Of a DNA stretch of 64,000 nt, positions 43,501 to 53,901 are shown piece after piece. The number at the start of each line of letters is the position of its first letter. Positions within the stretch are counted from its first letter, which is position 1. The position numbers and the translations under genes were made by a program. Source of the DNA: Haemonchus contortus (taxonomy: Eukaryota > Nematoda > Chromadorea > Rhabditida > Trichostrongylidae); contig LS997566.1 in assembly GCA_000469685.2 (NCBI GenBank), forward strand, positions 2,074,061 through 2,138,060. The letters run 5' to 3'. The notes under the pieces were generated by a model. It saw nothing but the letters and a program-made list of their open reading frames with translations. It did no database searches and was not told the DNA's origin.

Positions 43501-46500
43501 GGCCTTCGGTTTGAAGAGGGATTCGAGGCTAATTTCAGCTGGTTTCAACGAGACTTTTGAAAAGAGGTAAAGTTGTGTCTCAGGTTTTTTATCAATCCAA
43601 AAACTTTAGTTATCCGACGATGAGTACCATGCTAACCTGTATAGTCTGCCGGTGAGCTCACTGGGTGAGAAATGCATAACAAACCATGGTTTGTCCTCTT
43701 TGAATTTCAAATAGTTGAATATTATTCGCCTGAATAACTTTAAATGTTCATTCTGTTTCTATACTCGGCGATTATGCGCCGTCGGCCATAGAGTTTGCGC
43801 GCGTTATTATGCAACGCAGTTCAATCCTAGAAGCTTATGTTGGCCGACTTGATGCCAGCTGCAAATTACGGCGATTTAGCGGTATTTCTCGAGATGTTCA
43901 GTAGTAATAAATAGTTAATAGTCGGAAGGAAGCCATGCGTTCTGCAATATGGGCGGCACTACATATTTAAAGATGAATCTCTTATATTAGTCAAAGAACT
44001 AGAAAGCGCTGCAGTCACTACTTGAATGCAATCATTACGAAGTGCGACGATAAGTTCTGGTAAGTAGGTAGGACGGCCCATGCGAGGGAGGCCTACTCAC
44101 CCACCTATCAAAAGTTATCGTTGGTTGGGCGGGCTTTAACTCTGGCCTGGGCGAGAATGTGGCGTCTACGAAAAGATGGTTGGTAGTCAAACGCGATGAT
44201 GATGGCAGTAGAATGGCTCTTTTAGAAACCAGAGATAAGGGAGTGCCAGCAGTGAGCCAAACAACTACCACTCCCCGACTGGGGGCAGCACTGCAGGCTT
44301 TCCTCCTTGGACGGTGTCGCAAGAGAATAGACCGTGGTCTAGGGGCCTAGTGAGAGCCAGTTGATGAGACTATGCTTTGGAGGGAAGCGGCTCTTAGTTT
44401 CGTAAAGGAAATGAACCCTCCCTCTTGCTGTTAGTTCATTCTTGTTTGAAAATTTATGCGTTCTCTCCCACTCTAGCTTTCGTTGATAAACACTTAATTT
44501 CCTAATCCACCCCAGTTTTTGCGAAGCGTTGTACGATTCGATGGGTTTGGGAGTTCGAGTCACTCGACCACCGATACTGATCACTTTTACTCGAGACATG
44601 GATAATTTACAATCGAGTCCGCTTCGCACGTCTGGTTCAGCATTCGCTAAAATTAGAAGAAAATGAAATTGGCACGTCTGATTACCCATATCTTGGAATC
44701 GATGTTGTACCGTCGTTTAACTGCATATAATACTCAGCTCGTTTGCTGCCGTAACTCATCAAGTAGACGAAATCTGAAGGGCTGATTAAAACGGAAAGCA
44801 AGTGTGAAAAGTTGATGATAACCATCATGATGCTCCTTTTATTATGACTAAGTATAGATCAACAGGGATGGTGACTGGCGATAGCTTTCCGGTTCACTGC
44901 ACGACGAACGAGCAACTTCCCTTCTCAATCCGTCTAGAAATTATTTTCAAGGCTCAGGAATTGTCATTACCTCTTCGTTCCATTTCACTGAGATGTTTCG
45001 GTAACTATGAGCTCTCGAAAGAACTATTGATTGCAAGAAATTAATTCTAAAAATAAGAGGTCACCCAGGTTTTGCTTGATTCCCCAACGCAAGCGCTCCA
45101 GTGAATCCTTAAATGTCGATTGCATAGAGCCAAAATCGAAATCGTACCATTTTGGAGGGATCGCGACTACCTTAAAATGATTCACTAATAAAATGACCAT
45201 AACCGTTTTTGATGGTCTCTTCATCCGTGTTTTTACTTCCCCTTCGACTTACTGGACCAACCTCGATTAGGCCCGATTGAATATCAGCCGCAAACGTTGT
45301 TAGTACTTGATCCATAAGGTTTATGAATAATTTCGTCCTTGTGTTGATGAAAGCGAACATCACAATGAAAACCACTTCACGCCTGTAAAGAAAGAATTCT
45401 CCTTAATAATCCGGGAAGCATTGATCAACTTAGTAATGGCACAACGAATGTAAGGAATTGAACCATCTCGTACCTCCAATGCTCTTCGAGATTAGCGAGC
45501 AGTGAGTGCAGTGACTGAAGGATATATGGCTTCTCTCGTTTCACTACTAGAATGCCAAATGCCTGAAACCGGAGGTCTTCTGATTCAGATTCCCAAAGCT
45601 CAAATCCCTCTCCTCGGAACACTGTGTCAGGCTGAACTCGATCCCTTGACACGCCCCTTCTCCAACGCCTTTCACTCCTTCAGCGAGTACCGCCTGACGA
45701 AGGCTGGAGGGACCGACAAATGCCAAACATTTTCCCGAACATGTTTCTCTGTGAGAAATACACATCACAAGACTGAAAAAAACTCACGATTTTTCTTTTT
45801 CTTCCGGTCGTTTTGGTAAACAGTAGAGGTCTGAGCAATGACATATTCTTTGGAGACAAATGTGGGAAGAACGACAGAATGTTTGGCTCGAGTACATCGG
45901 ACTCCATCACTCCATACTGCTTATTCATTTCAAATTAATCGAGATTGATGGAAGTTCGAAAATTAAGAAAAAAAAAACAACAAGTTATTTCTGTAATCGG
46001 AATGATTCTGATAGAAATGCCTATCAGACTCGTCACAATTCTCACATCAGGAATAATTCGCAAATAGCACAGTAGGCTCATAATTTCGATGTACCTTTTT
46101 GGGTTAGGAACGACCAGCAGAATTTCATTGCATGATGGTTCAGGAAGTTCCAGTCGAGCAGTATAGGTGTTCTAGACGAACAAGAAAAGGACCGGATTTC
46201 CCTACCTCTTGGTCTGTCTGGCTAGAGCGTGGACGACAAATGAAATGCTGCGTTTCCATTCCTACACATTTACTTTAGAAAAGAGAACCGTCATGGTTCC
46301 TAACAAAGCAAAGTAGGCTCTTCTCTGAGAACTTGTTTGATTCTTCAGGAGGTTGAGATCAAGGTAGTTCACTTCCTTCGGGTGTTCCACCTAGATGACT
46401 GCTGAGTAAGCGGAATGGATTGTCGGTTGCAACTCCCGTTTTGCTCCAAGTTAAAGGCACGGTTAACGATAAAAAAGGTTAGTGAGTTCTTCCTTCAGGA

Positions 46501-47514
46501 ATACTCAGCGCCCCCCCCCCCCCCCCTATGGGTGGTAGAAGGGACCCTCTCGCTCTCACAATCTCGGCGCTTAGGGCATAGTGGTAGCCCCGTTGCTGCC
46601 GTAGTTCGCCTTCCCGCCCCTCGATCGGTGTCACGTAAGACGAGTTTCGAGACAATACAGATTGCTATTATTCGTTCCAGGACCCACGCACAATTAGCTA
46701 ATCGCCGAGTGACAAAACGATGTGTTCTCTCATTCTTTTTTTCTCTGTTTTTCTTTTTGCTGCCACGACCCCTTATTTAACTATCTACTCCTAGAGGCTG
46801 AAAAAGGTGAGTTACTTTTGCTGTTACCAGAGTTTTTTGTTTACTTGTGCTTATAAGTGAACAAATTTTTTCTTACCACTGTCTGTGATTCGCACCAGGA
46901 CCCACACGCGCGCAGTTAAACACACTGTTTAGCTCGTCCGGACGCCCCACTCTTTTTCATTTTTCTGGTTTCATTCTCGTCCAGCCCCCTTTCCAACGGT
47001 TTTTCCAAACCTATTTCCACTTTGGAAGCACAAATTCACGCAGTTTCTTCACCTTCATCGCACTATTTTCGATTTTGTCTTCCATTTTTCATCATAATCT
47101 GGATTATCCAAAATTATCGTGAACTACGCCTTTAAGGAAAAGTTCCAAGTCTATCTTTAGATTTTATGAATTTTGTGCTTTCAGAAGCTGTTCCAAAAAC
47201 GGTAATACACAACACAGAATACTTACAAACATTTGTGGAAGAGGAAGGATACCTTCTAGCCAACCTCTCTTCTCTGTCTCTTTACTTGAACTACTCCGCT
47301 GAAATTGTAACGGACCAGGATACTACGATGTTTCCAAAAAGTCGAAAAGTAAAAGTCATTTTTGGGGCATCAAAAAAGGAATGGGACTCACAGGTCTTTT
47401 GGGAGGAGGTCCAAAATTATCGGTAAAAAATATCCTATCCATGAGAAGGGCTATATTGACGAGGCCAACACATAACAGAAGTAACATCATTTTCAACAGC
47501 CGACGGGATGCCAT
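40535..47514 (-). CDS. GnT-IV (MGAT4) family protein, paralogue B, with altered EDD motif
   Basis: Nine exons join in phase: 45474-45562, 45262-45382, 45065-45170, 44686-44773, 43637-43729, 42974-43106, 42241-42351, 41121-41283 and 40535-40899, giving 422 residues. Upstream are 45788-45916 (FFPHLSPKNMSLLRP, a family segment before the first block) and the start exon 47392-47514: MASRRLLKM, then a CVGLVNIALLMD signal anchor and FGPPPKRP. The stem between them is unresolved. Family blocks: ILVVKREKPYILQSLHSLL, VVFIVMF, SGLIE, RLRWGIKQNLG, PPVFHHI, NPPA and a C-terminal domain ending NVVWRIVKLGG. At the catalytic site it reads YYMQLNDGTTS where paralogue A has YYMQLEDDIKA, and KPVGW replaces KPVDW. 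The first would remove acidic residues thought to hold donor and metal, so activity is doubtful, yet all frames and splice sites are intact. Six internal exons equal those of A in length. Golgi location is inferred from the anchor. Confidence 0.88.
41868..41982. repeat. inverted-repeat element with GGGTGGGTGAG ends
   Basis: AAGGGGCTCCGGGGTGGGTG and CACCCACCCCGGAGCCCCTC form about 25-base arms around an AT-rich centre (ACTTTTATTTCATCTCAGC). Looser relatives appear at 33660-33760 (CACCGGGATGGGTGAG, CATCTCGCCCACCTC) and 61800-62010. In an intron of GnT-IV B. Confidence 0.65.
43252..43402. mobile_element. family 3 MITE, right half only (copy 3)
   Basis: Matches the right half of the 30981-31317 element: TAATCTTGTTCTTCTCTG, CAGTCCTTCGAAGGGG, GCACGCCGGCTCTCCGG and the end GGCGGACTATGAAAGCAGCC. 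The left half is missing; instead a segment with a tRNA-like B box (GGTTCGAATCCCGGATC on the minus strand) adjoins. Confidence 0.65.
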
Positions 47515-47734
47515 TATGAGATTGCTCAATGCATGAACTGTAAAATGGTAATGCTATCTACATGACTGTATCCAACCATCTTTGGTTTGGAAACGCTTCG
47601 AACGCTCAGTAAGGGATTTGTCTAGCCCAGAGAGGCTGCCTTTGCAGAACCGCCTCGAATCTCGTACATCTTGGGAACTTACAGGCAAGAGCTGGGGTAC
47701 TATTGAGGATGTTGTCAAGAAACCCTTCGGATGA

Positions 47735-48320
47735 GATACTGGTCGCAGGCCCATCCCGCAAGCCACTGGCGATTGATCGCGCGATCTGCTCGGGACCGTC
47801 CTCGGCGGCAACCATAACCAACGGGATCCGGGAACTTCTCCCCTAACACGGCGTCGCGCACGCCGCACCCGCCGCCTATCGCGGGATTGCGATGGAAGAT
47901 TGGAGCGCGCAATTTGTGAGGTAGGGAGTATTTCAATTATTCGAATTGGCTGGCCGCTCTTTTCAATTCCAATGCGGTATTGATCGTCGTTTATATAGGA
48001 GGGGTCATTCTAATTATTCAAGCCTAATAAGCACAAAAACGAAAAGCAAACAGAAGGAAAAACGATTAGATCTAATAAAAAAGCAAGCCAGTCAACGAAA
48101 AATTCCGCGTCCTATCGATTGGCGGGAGTACGGTAATTGCAGTGACATTTGCCGCATGCCGCAAGAGAGAATGCCGCGATAGGGGAGAAGTTCCGTTACC
48201 CTAACCAACGCGGCCTCCTCGACCGATCGAGCGACCGGCGACCATCGCGCGACTGGTCGCCAGTCGCTCGCGAGATGGGTCCGCGACCGGTCGCGCGACT
48301 GGTCGCTCGCAAAATCGTGG
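47735..48320. mobile_element. older palindromic element split by a family 2 insertion
   Basis: The outer arms at 47735-47815 (TGGTCGCAGGCCCATCCCGC, CACTGGCGATTGATCGCGCG) and 48211-48320 (mirrored, with CGCGACTGGTCGCCAGTCGC and GAGATGGGTCCGCGACCGG) pair with each other. The family 2 element at 47824-48201 lies between them. Confidence 0.6.
47824..48201 (-). mobile_element. Mutator-like MITE, family 2, copy 1
   Basis: Ends are CCGGGAACTTCTCCCCTAAC and GATAGGGGAGAAGTTCCG. Direct repeats of TAACCAACG (9 bp) border it at 47815-47823 and 48202-48210. Body and orientation are the reverse of the 57420-57807 copy, sharing TTGCGCGCTCCAATCTTCC and CCGCATTGGAATTG-like stretches. No coding capacity. Confidence 0.8.
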
Positions 48321-50050
48321 TCTATGAAAGATGCCACTGCAGCCAATTTCCCACAGCACAGCCATCAGACGAGTGCGCTTCGATCCCATTGCCGTTTACC
48401 GCGCATCTAGCACGCGCCATACCAGATCGTCTTCTCGAGCGCTGAGCAACGCCATTCTTCAGAATGAATTGATTTCCCGCGCGTGGGTACTTGAATGCAA
48501 CTTTGACTGCACCCTTCCGAAGTGATTGGGGTCTTCTTGCATAAGAAGTTGAGTAGAAGATGAATAAGGCGTATCTGTTTCCCCCATGCAGAAGAGGGGC
48601 ATTGAAAAATAAAAGGCAGTGAGGTGGTGAGTTGGAGCGATTCCCTTGTGGGTCAGGAATATCAAGGCGTTAAGACCCAGGTTGGGTAGGCTTTGTCTTG
48701 AGCGTTTAAGCCTACAACAATGAATAGGCGTTCAGCTTGCTCGTATGTATCATTGACTGATTGCTAAACAGATTGGACAGAGCTCATAGAATTGGATATT
48801 TTTTTTGAAGGGGTGTGTGTACATTCGTGCGATTCGAGCCGCGCGCGGCAAGGTGCGCGGCGAAAGTCGTGGCGACTCGAACTACTCTGGCGCCTACTGT
48901 TGGGGCACAATTGAAATAGAATAGTTGAGTGGAGTCAGGTGATACTACAAACCTACTCTACTTGGAATTTGGGCCCCAATAATAGGTGCCAAAGTCGTCA
49001 AAATCGATATGAATTTTGCCGAGCGGTTTCTGCGCGCAGTCCAAATCGCACGAATGTACCGTCCCCCCTTTTGAAGGGTTCAGTACTCGATCACGAGACC
49101 AGGTTTATACCCTTTTGAACCAAAAAAAAACCGTTAGCAAACCTTAAAAAAGGTTGGTTACCTTTTGATAGAAATTCTGAACTTACTACTTCGAAAATCA
49201 ACGTAGTCAAAGGCTTCAAGAGACAGTAAATGATAGTGATGCTCATTTTCATATCGTATCAATCCGCTCATCTGACCGGTTACCTGCAGAATACCAGGTT
49301 TTCTCAAGGCGACAGTAAAAACCCCGAAAGATACCTCCTTGAAAATTATTCAAAGTAATAAATCGGTACCTTGTGACGATCCATCGTGCCATCGTCGGCT
49401 GTGCAAGGTGAACGGGTGTTGAACACCGCAAGGTGTCAGAATCTGAACACAGCTGTACAGACCGGCGTGAATAGTTTCATAGGAAAACAAACCCCAGAGA
49501 TCGCTATACGGCCGTGGCTACTCCTACGTTATGCTTTGTTCATTCTACCCCTTTTTGCAAAAGATATCAGATATCCTATGCGTAAATGTAATTTCAGGTA
49601 CTCGAAGACATAGGCAGCATTGGTATATGTGGTAGTCATGCCTAGACGAACTCCAACACTTCCTTGTTCCTTGTTCAAACTCCCTGCATGGATGCTATTT
49701 TACCCTAGAAAAACCTCTTTTGAGACCAAACAATGGGGATCAGGACCTCAAATCGATTTTCGGCCAATTTTTCAAACTCTGCTACCCATTCCTGAAGATG
49801 TAGGGGAGAAGGAGCAGTGTACTACTGAAATGGATAAAGGGTGCGGGCTTCTTTGCTATCATTCTTGTCCGCTCGCGGTGGGACCTTCGTTCGATTTTTT
49901 TTTACCCCATTACTCAGCCCTCTATTCAAATCACATTTGGATCTAGATGAAGCATCGTTGAATTGGAAGAGAGCAGAGGGATTGTATTCAGAGGTTCGAC
50001 CAGACCAGAACCTACCTATCCTGTCGCTTTTGTCGTGTACGGCTTCTGAG
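48321..50050. other. spacer before the RS-rich gene
   Basis: Apart from the family 1 MITE there is no supported exon. A plus-strand frame near 49940-50040 (LDLDEASLNWKRAEGLYSE) may be an exon of the following gene, but no phase-matched junction was found. A T/C-rich stretch (49890-49930) could be a splice tract. Confidence 0.35.
48812..49074. mobile_element. palindromic MITE, family 1, copy 3
   Basis: Left end GGGGTGTGTGTACATTCGTG, right end CACGAATGTACCGTCCCCCC. The centre carries GGCGCCTACTGTTGGGGC and GGGCCCCAATAATAGGTGCC as a mirrored pair. Flanked by AAGGG on the right and GAAGG on the left. Confidence 0.8.
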
Positions 50051-52776
50051 GTGATCTTTGGTTGTTACCGCTGTCGGATAACCTAGCGATACTGCTATGT
50101 AGATATGGCATGTTGGATGAAAATTTATACAACTGTTTTCTTCCTGATCCATTTGTAAACAAGTATCATCCACTTTCAAACGTACAGTTCCCAGGTAAGT
50201 TGATTTGCATCTTCCCGCAATGAAATGATGGTGTTTGTATTCCGGTTAAGATCTACCAGAAGGGGTCACATCACTACGCTCTGCATGTCCAACGCTAAGG
50301 GCAAGAGTGCATAGATGGATGTGGAATCCCCAATGCGATCCTGTGGTGCTGAAAAAAATTTCAGCCGAGAAGATGGAGTTTTCCAATATTTAATTAGATT
50401 TCTAGGTAGGACTGCTCAACACAATACCCCGCTCGACAGATGTCAGGTGTATTTCGCAGAAGGGATCCAAATGCAAGGTAAGACATTCTAGACTAGAAAA
50501 AGATATTTAGCAATGGATTAGGTAAGGTAGAGAATCAGATAGCGGAAAAATGCACAAAAAAAATTACAGGAAAGGGTTTCGTCCGAAGAAATGCCTTTAA
50601 TAGGGAAAGGAAAGTTTCGAAAACACCAGAGAGCAAGCAACAACTGGCTTTATGTTATCCCGGCGGCAATGAACCCCTTTCATAAGAGTATCCCACAATG
50701 AAGCCCACGCCCTCCCCTACCTCTTCTTATCCCCGTTCAAGAAACAATGATAACAATTCATTCCATCGAACTCTTCCTTATTAGTGGTGTTTTGAAGCTC
50801 ACAAGTGGATAGCCGTTTGATACTGGATGATGAGCCGATTGGAGCCAGTGATTACCAGATAAGAGAGCATGTATGGCGTGAACCTGCTGGAATGGACAGC
50901 AATCTCGACGGATATCGGTAAGGCATTGGTCAAGTAGTAATTCAATGTAGTAATAGTAATCAATAGTAATAATGAACCATGGAAAGCGAGAGACTGAACG
51001 GCTGACTAAATAGGAAACAGTGCGCTCCAGTGCCCTCTTACTTCACCAATGTCAGCCTGACTTGCAGAAGAGGCTCGTCATATTCGATGTGCCCGGTACA
51101 TGGATCAACTCACTCAATCTGGCGTCCAGTTAGACAGGAATCACGAGAAAGTCGAGCTATCTTCGAGGGTGGATATCGACTGGATTGCCCTGTAGGTGGC
51201 TTTTGAGTGACAGAACTCATATGAAAGAGTTGGTAATGTTCAGGTCCACGGACTACCACCACCAACAGCAACAAGCGAATGCGTAATACACTCGGAAAGT
51301 TTCCATACAGCCATTCTGAATACTGAGCACGATGTGATTGTCGTACCACCGGAACCACTTGGAGAGCCAGTAGAACCGCCTCAATCACCATATGAAGAAC
51401 CAGCAGTATTCCAGCAACGTGTGTTGGAACCGGAGCTACTCAGTGAAAACTCACGTCGATCATCCAGGTGTGTTTTGGCTAGTTCTATCAGAGGGAGCAT
51501 TTTGTGATAAGCGGACCCGAAATTGACTTGGCGCTTGCCTTACATACAAGTGGACGCCACCTTCGGCGAGTGGACATTGCACCCAAACCTCCGCAGGGTG
51601 TGTTCGAGTACAGTATCCCACCTTGTTAAATAAGGGTGTGCTTGTTGAGAAGGCGTTAGTTTTTCCCAAAGTTTACTGCTCCGTTTCCCTATTTCTCCTT
51701 GGGTGCTTCTTACAACTCCAGAGAAGACCAGTACACATAAATGTATCTATTACAGGCGTTCGAGTGCACCGAGGCGATCCCGTTCGAGAAGAAGTCAACG
51801 TAGTCGTAGTCGCTCACGTAGTAGGAGGCGATCTTCACGTGGCTCACAGTATACAGCTCGTACATACAGCAGACGCTCCTCATCGTGTTCGACCCAATTA
51901 TGGTAAGAAAGTGATCTTCAGAGGAGGAAGAAAATTTTGAAAAAAAATGCTGCTGTGGTTAAAGAAAGGGTAAAGAGTGGTTTTGTCAAAGATCGAGCCA
52001 CCGCAGTAGAGCACATGCTGTTATAAGATTAGTGTAATCGAAAACTTCGTTGATCTTCCGTCAAAAGTTCAGTGGCACCGCACTATACCCCTAGTTGTAT
52101 CAACTTCAAGAGAGCTGTTTAATCTCCTATATCGGACGGCTCCATAGCTTCTGACTCCGCTGTAACCAACTAATTCATCAGAGCTTTCATAAAAACCCGT
52201 CACTTCTATCTACCCGACTAACTTTGAGTGCCTTCCGTACTACTTTTGCTGGAAGGTAGCCAAGAAGTAAACAATGGCAAGTAGGAATGCCTTCGAATAA
52301 AACTTGGTAATTGAATTAGGGATGGTGTTTTTTTACTTTTATTCCGAGACATAACATGAAATCATTAAACACAATTTGGCAGGACTCCAAGAGTTGCATA
52401 TTCCGCCAAATCCCTATATGCTGCTCTGAAAGATTTTTACGAAAAGTATCCCGTAAGTCAGCCATATTTTCCATTCTTATGGCTATCCGGACTTTATAGA
52501 AATGATATAGTTAATTAAATATAACGTTACTGGAGTTCCCACTGGAACGCTGCTCCTTTTCAGCGCTTGGCGACGGCTCTTGCTGTCATCATCTTCTTGT
52601 ACTTCTTCATTCATCAGTTAGACGTGACGATTGCTCATATATTCGAGTGTTTCATACGAATTATCTACCCGGCTGGCCATTATATTGCCGTTACCAATGA
52701 GCAGTTCTTTGCCAGATTATCTCGAATGGCAAGCAGGAGCGATGAAATTATAGAGGTACGTGGGTTTTACCCCTAA
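50051..52776 (+). CDS. unrecognised protein: Cys-containing part, Pro/Glu-rich linker, Arg-Ser block, membrane segment
   Basis: Exons in phase: 50806-50917, 51014-51191, 51244-51467, 51756-51902, 52383-52452 and 52564-52755 (or read on to a stop at 52776). Earlier exons at about 50051-50194, 50251-50340 and 50404-50477 fit less tightly. Order of parts: a Leu-rich start (WLLPLSDNLAILLC), Cys-bearing sequence (RCQVYFAEGIQ, SLTCRRGSSYSMCPVHG), a Pro/Glu linker (VVPPEPLGEPVEPPQSP), an Arg-Ser block (RRSRSRRSQRSRSRSRSRRR), LYAALKDFYEKYPQR, a hydrophobic helix (LATALAVIIFLYFFIHQLDV) and an amphipathic tail ending SDEIIE. RS blocks are typical of splicing factors and, before a membrane helix, of nuclear-envelope proteins; which applies is not shown. 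The terminal exon is uncertain: an alternative uses a 37-base intron to a short exon ending KHRMS. Confidence 0.6.
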
Positions 52777-53213
52777 ACTTTGATCGAGGCAGGTGCAACT
52801 GCAAGAAGGGAAACATCGAATGTCCTGAATCGTCCATTCAAAGCAGCTAATCCTTCTAGGTACGCGTGCTCACTCCCAAACCCTTACGAGGTAACCACTC
52901 GAGTTACCGTTCTAACAGCAAAAGTATAACTATTTGGTGACCATCTGTACCACCTGCCATCCTCTTGGTCATCAACTTGCGTCGCTGGTAATGTCTCTAT
53001 TCGCCCTGTCTGGGGCCCAAGTAGCCCATTGGATTGTTCTCGCTTGAGGAACACAAGACATACCATTCCTTCTGTTCAGCAGCTTTCGTGAAAAAGTCTG
53101 GCCATTGTGTTTTCGGCCGTACTGATGTTCGATGTTCCGAGGGATCCAGTTAGTAACAGCCCTAATCCAACAATCATTGCAAAGTTGCATGGAGTGTCCG
53201 TACAATAGTGCTG

Positions 53214-53350
53214 AGTCTGGTATCTCCTCCCCGAGCAGCGTGTCGCCCTGGCCGCTCTCGATGGCGTTATGAAGGGAATGATTGAATCCCCAGTGGAAGG
53301 GTATGGCAGTCGCCTTGGAGCCACTGCCGTTGGCTGTGGGAATTCGAGAA
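53214..53350 (-). repeat. dispersed GC-rich repeat, reverse copy
   Basis: On the minus strand it shows ACGGCAGTGGCTCCAAGGCG, CCATACCCTTCCACTGGGG, TTCCCTTCATAACGCCATCG and GGGGAGGAGATACCAGA, in the same order as 16925-17098. Diverged. Confidence 0.5.
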
Positions 53351-53901
53351 GTTTCGTCATCCCAGTAGTACTGATCCATGGAACAGGAGCCCACCTACCT
53401 CCAGGACTGCAAAGCCCACCTACCTCCAGGACTGGTTGGCTTTGAGCTTCTTCTTTGCAGGCTTTCTACTGTGATGTCGCTAATACGTGGTGTCAACGAT
53501 TCGAACTGATGTGCGAAGTACGATGCTCATTCGTTGAGCACACCTTACAACGTATCCGAAAGCACCCACACTGATCGGAGAGGCACATCACTGTAGACAT
53601 CAAGCACCAGAGAAAAGTCATTTTTGTTCAGTTAAAGACGGCATTTCCCCAGAGAACTTTCCCATGTCCGATTCTTCCCCAACCAATTTTCGCTTTTTAC
53701 AACAAATGATCAATTATCAGTGTTTTCTCACATTGCTTATCAATAGTAGTAAAAAGGTGAACGTCATGGATGTCCAGTAGCCCTGCCCTGCCTGTTATCT
53801 GTCTGTCATGTCTTGATGCCCTATCAATTGTCAATAACCACATCTACGTTCATTAATCATAAAAAATAAACTTTTCGTGCTATGATTGTAGTTTTTCTCA
53901 G

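Noticed and set aside
47166..47426. 86-codon plus-strand frame
   Set aside because: Antisense to the signal-anchor exon of GnT-IV B at 47392-47514.
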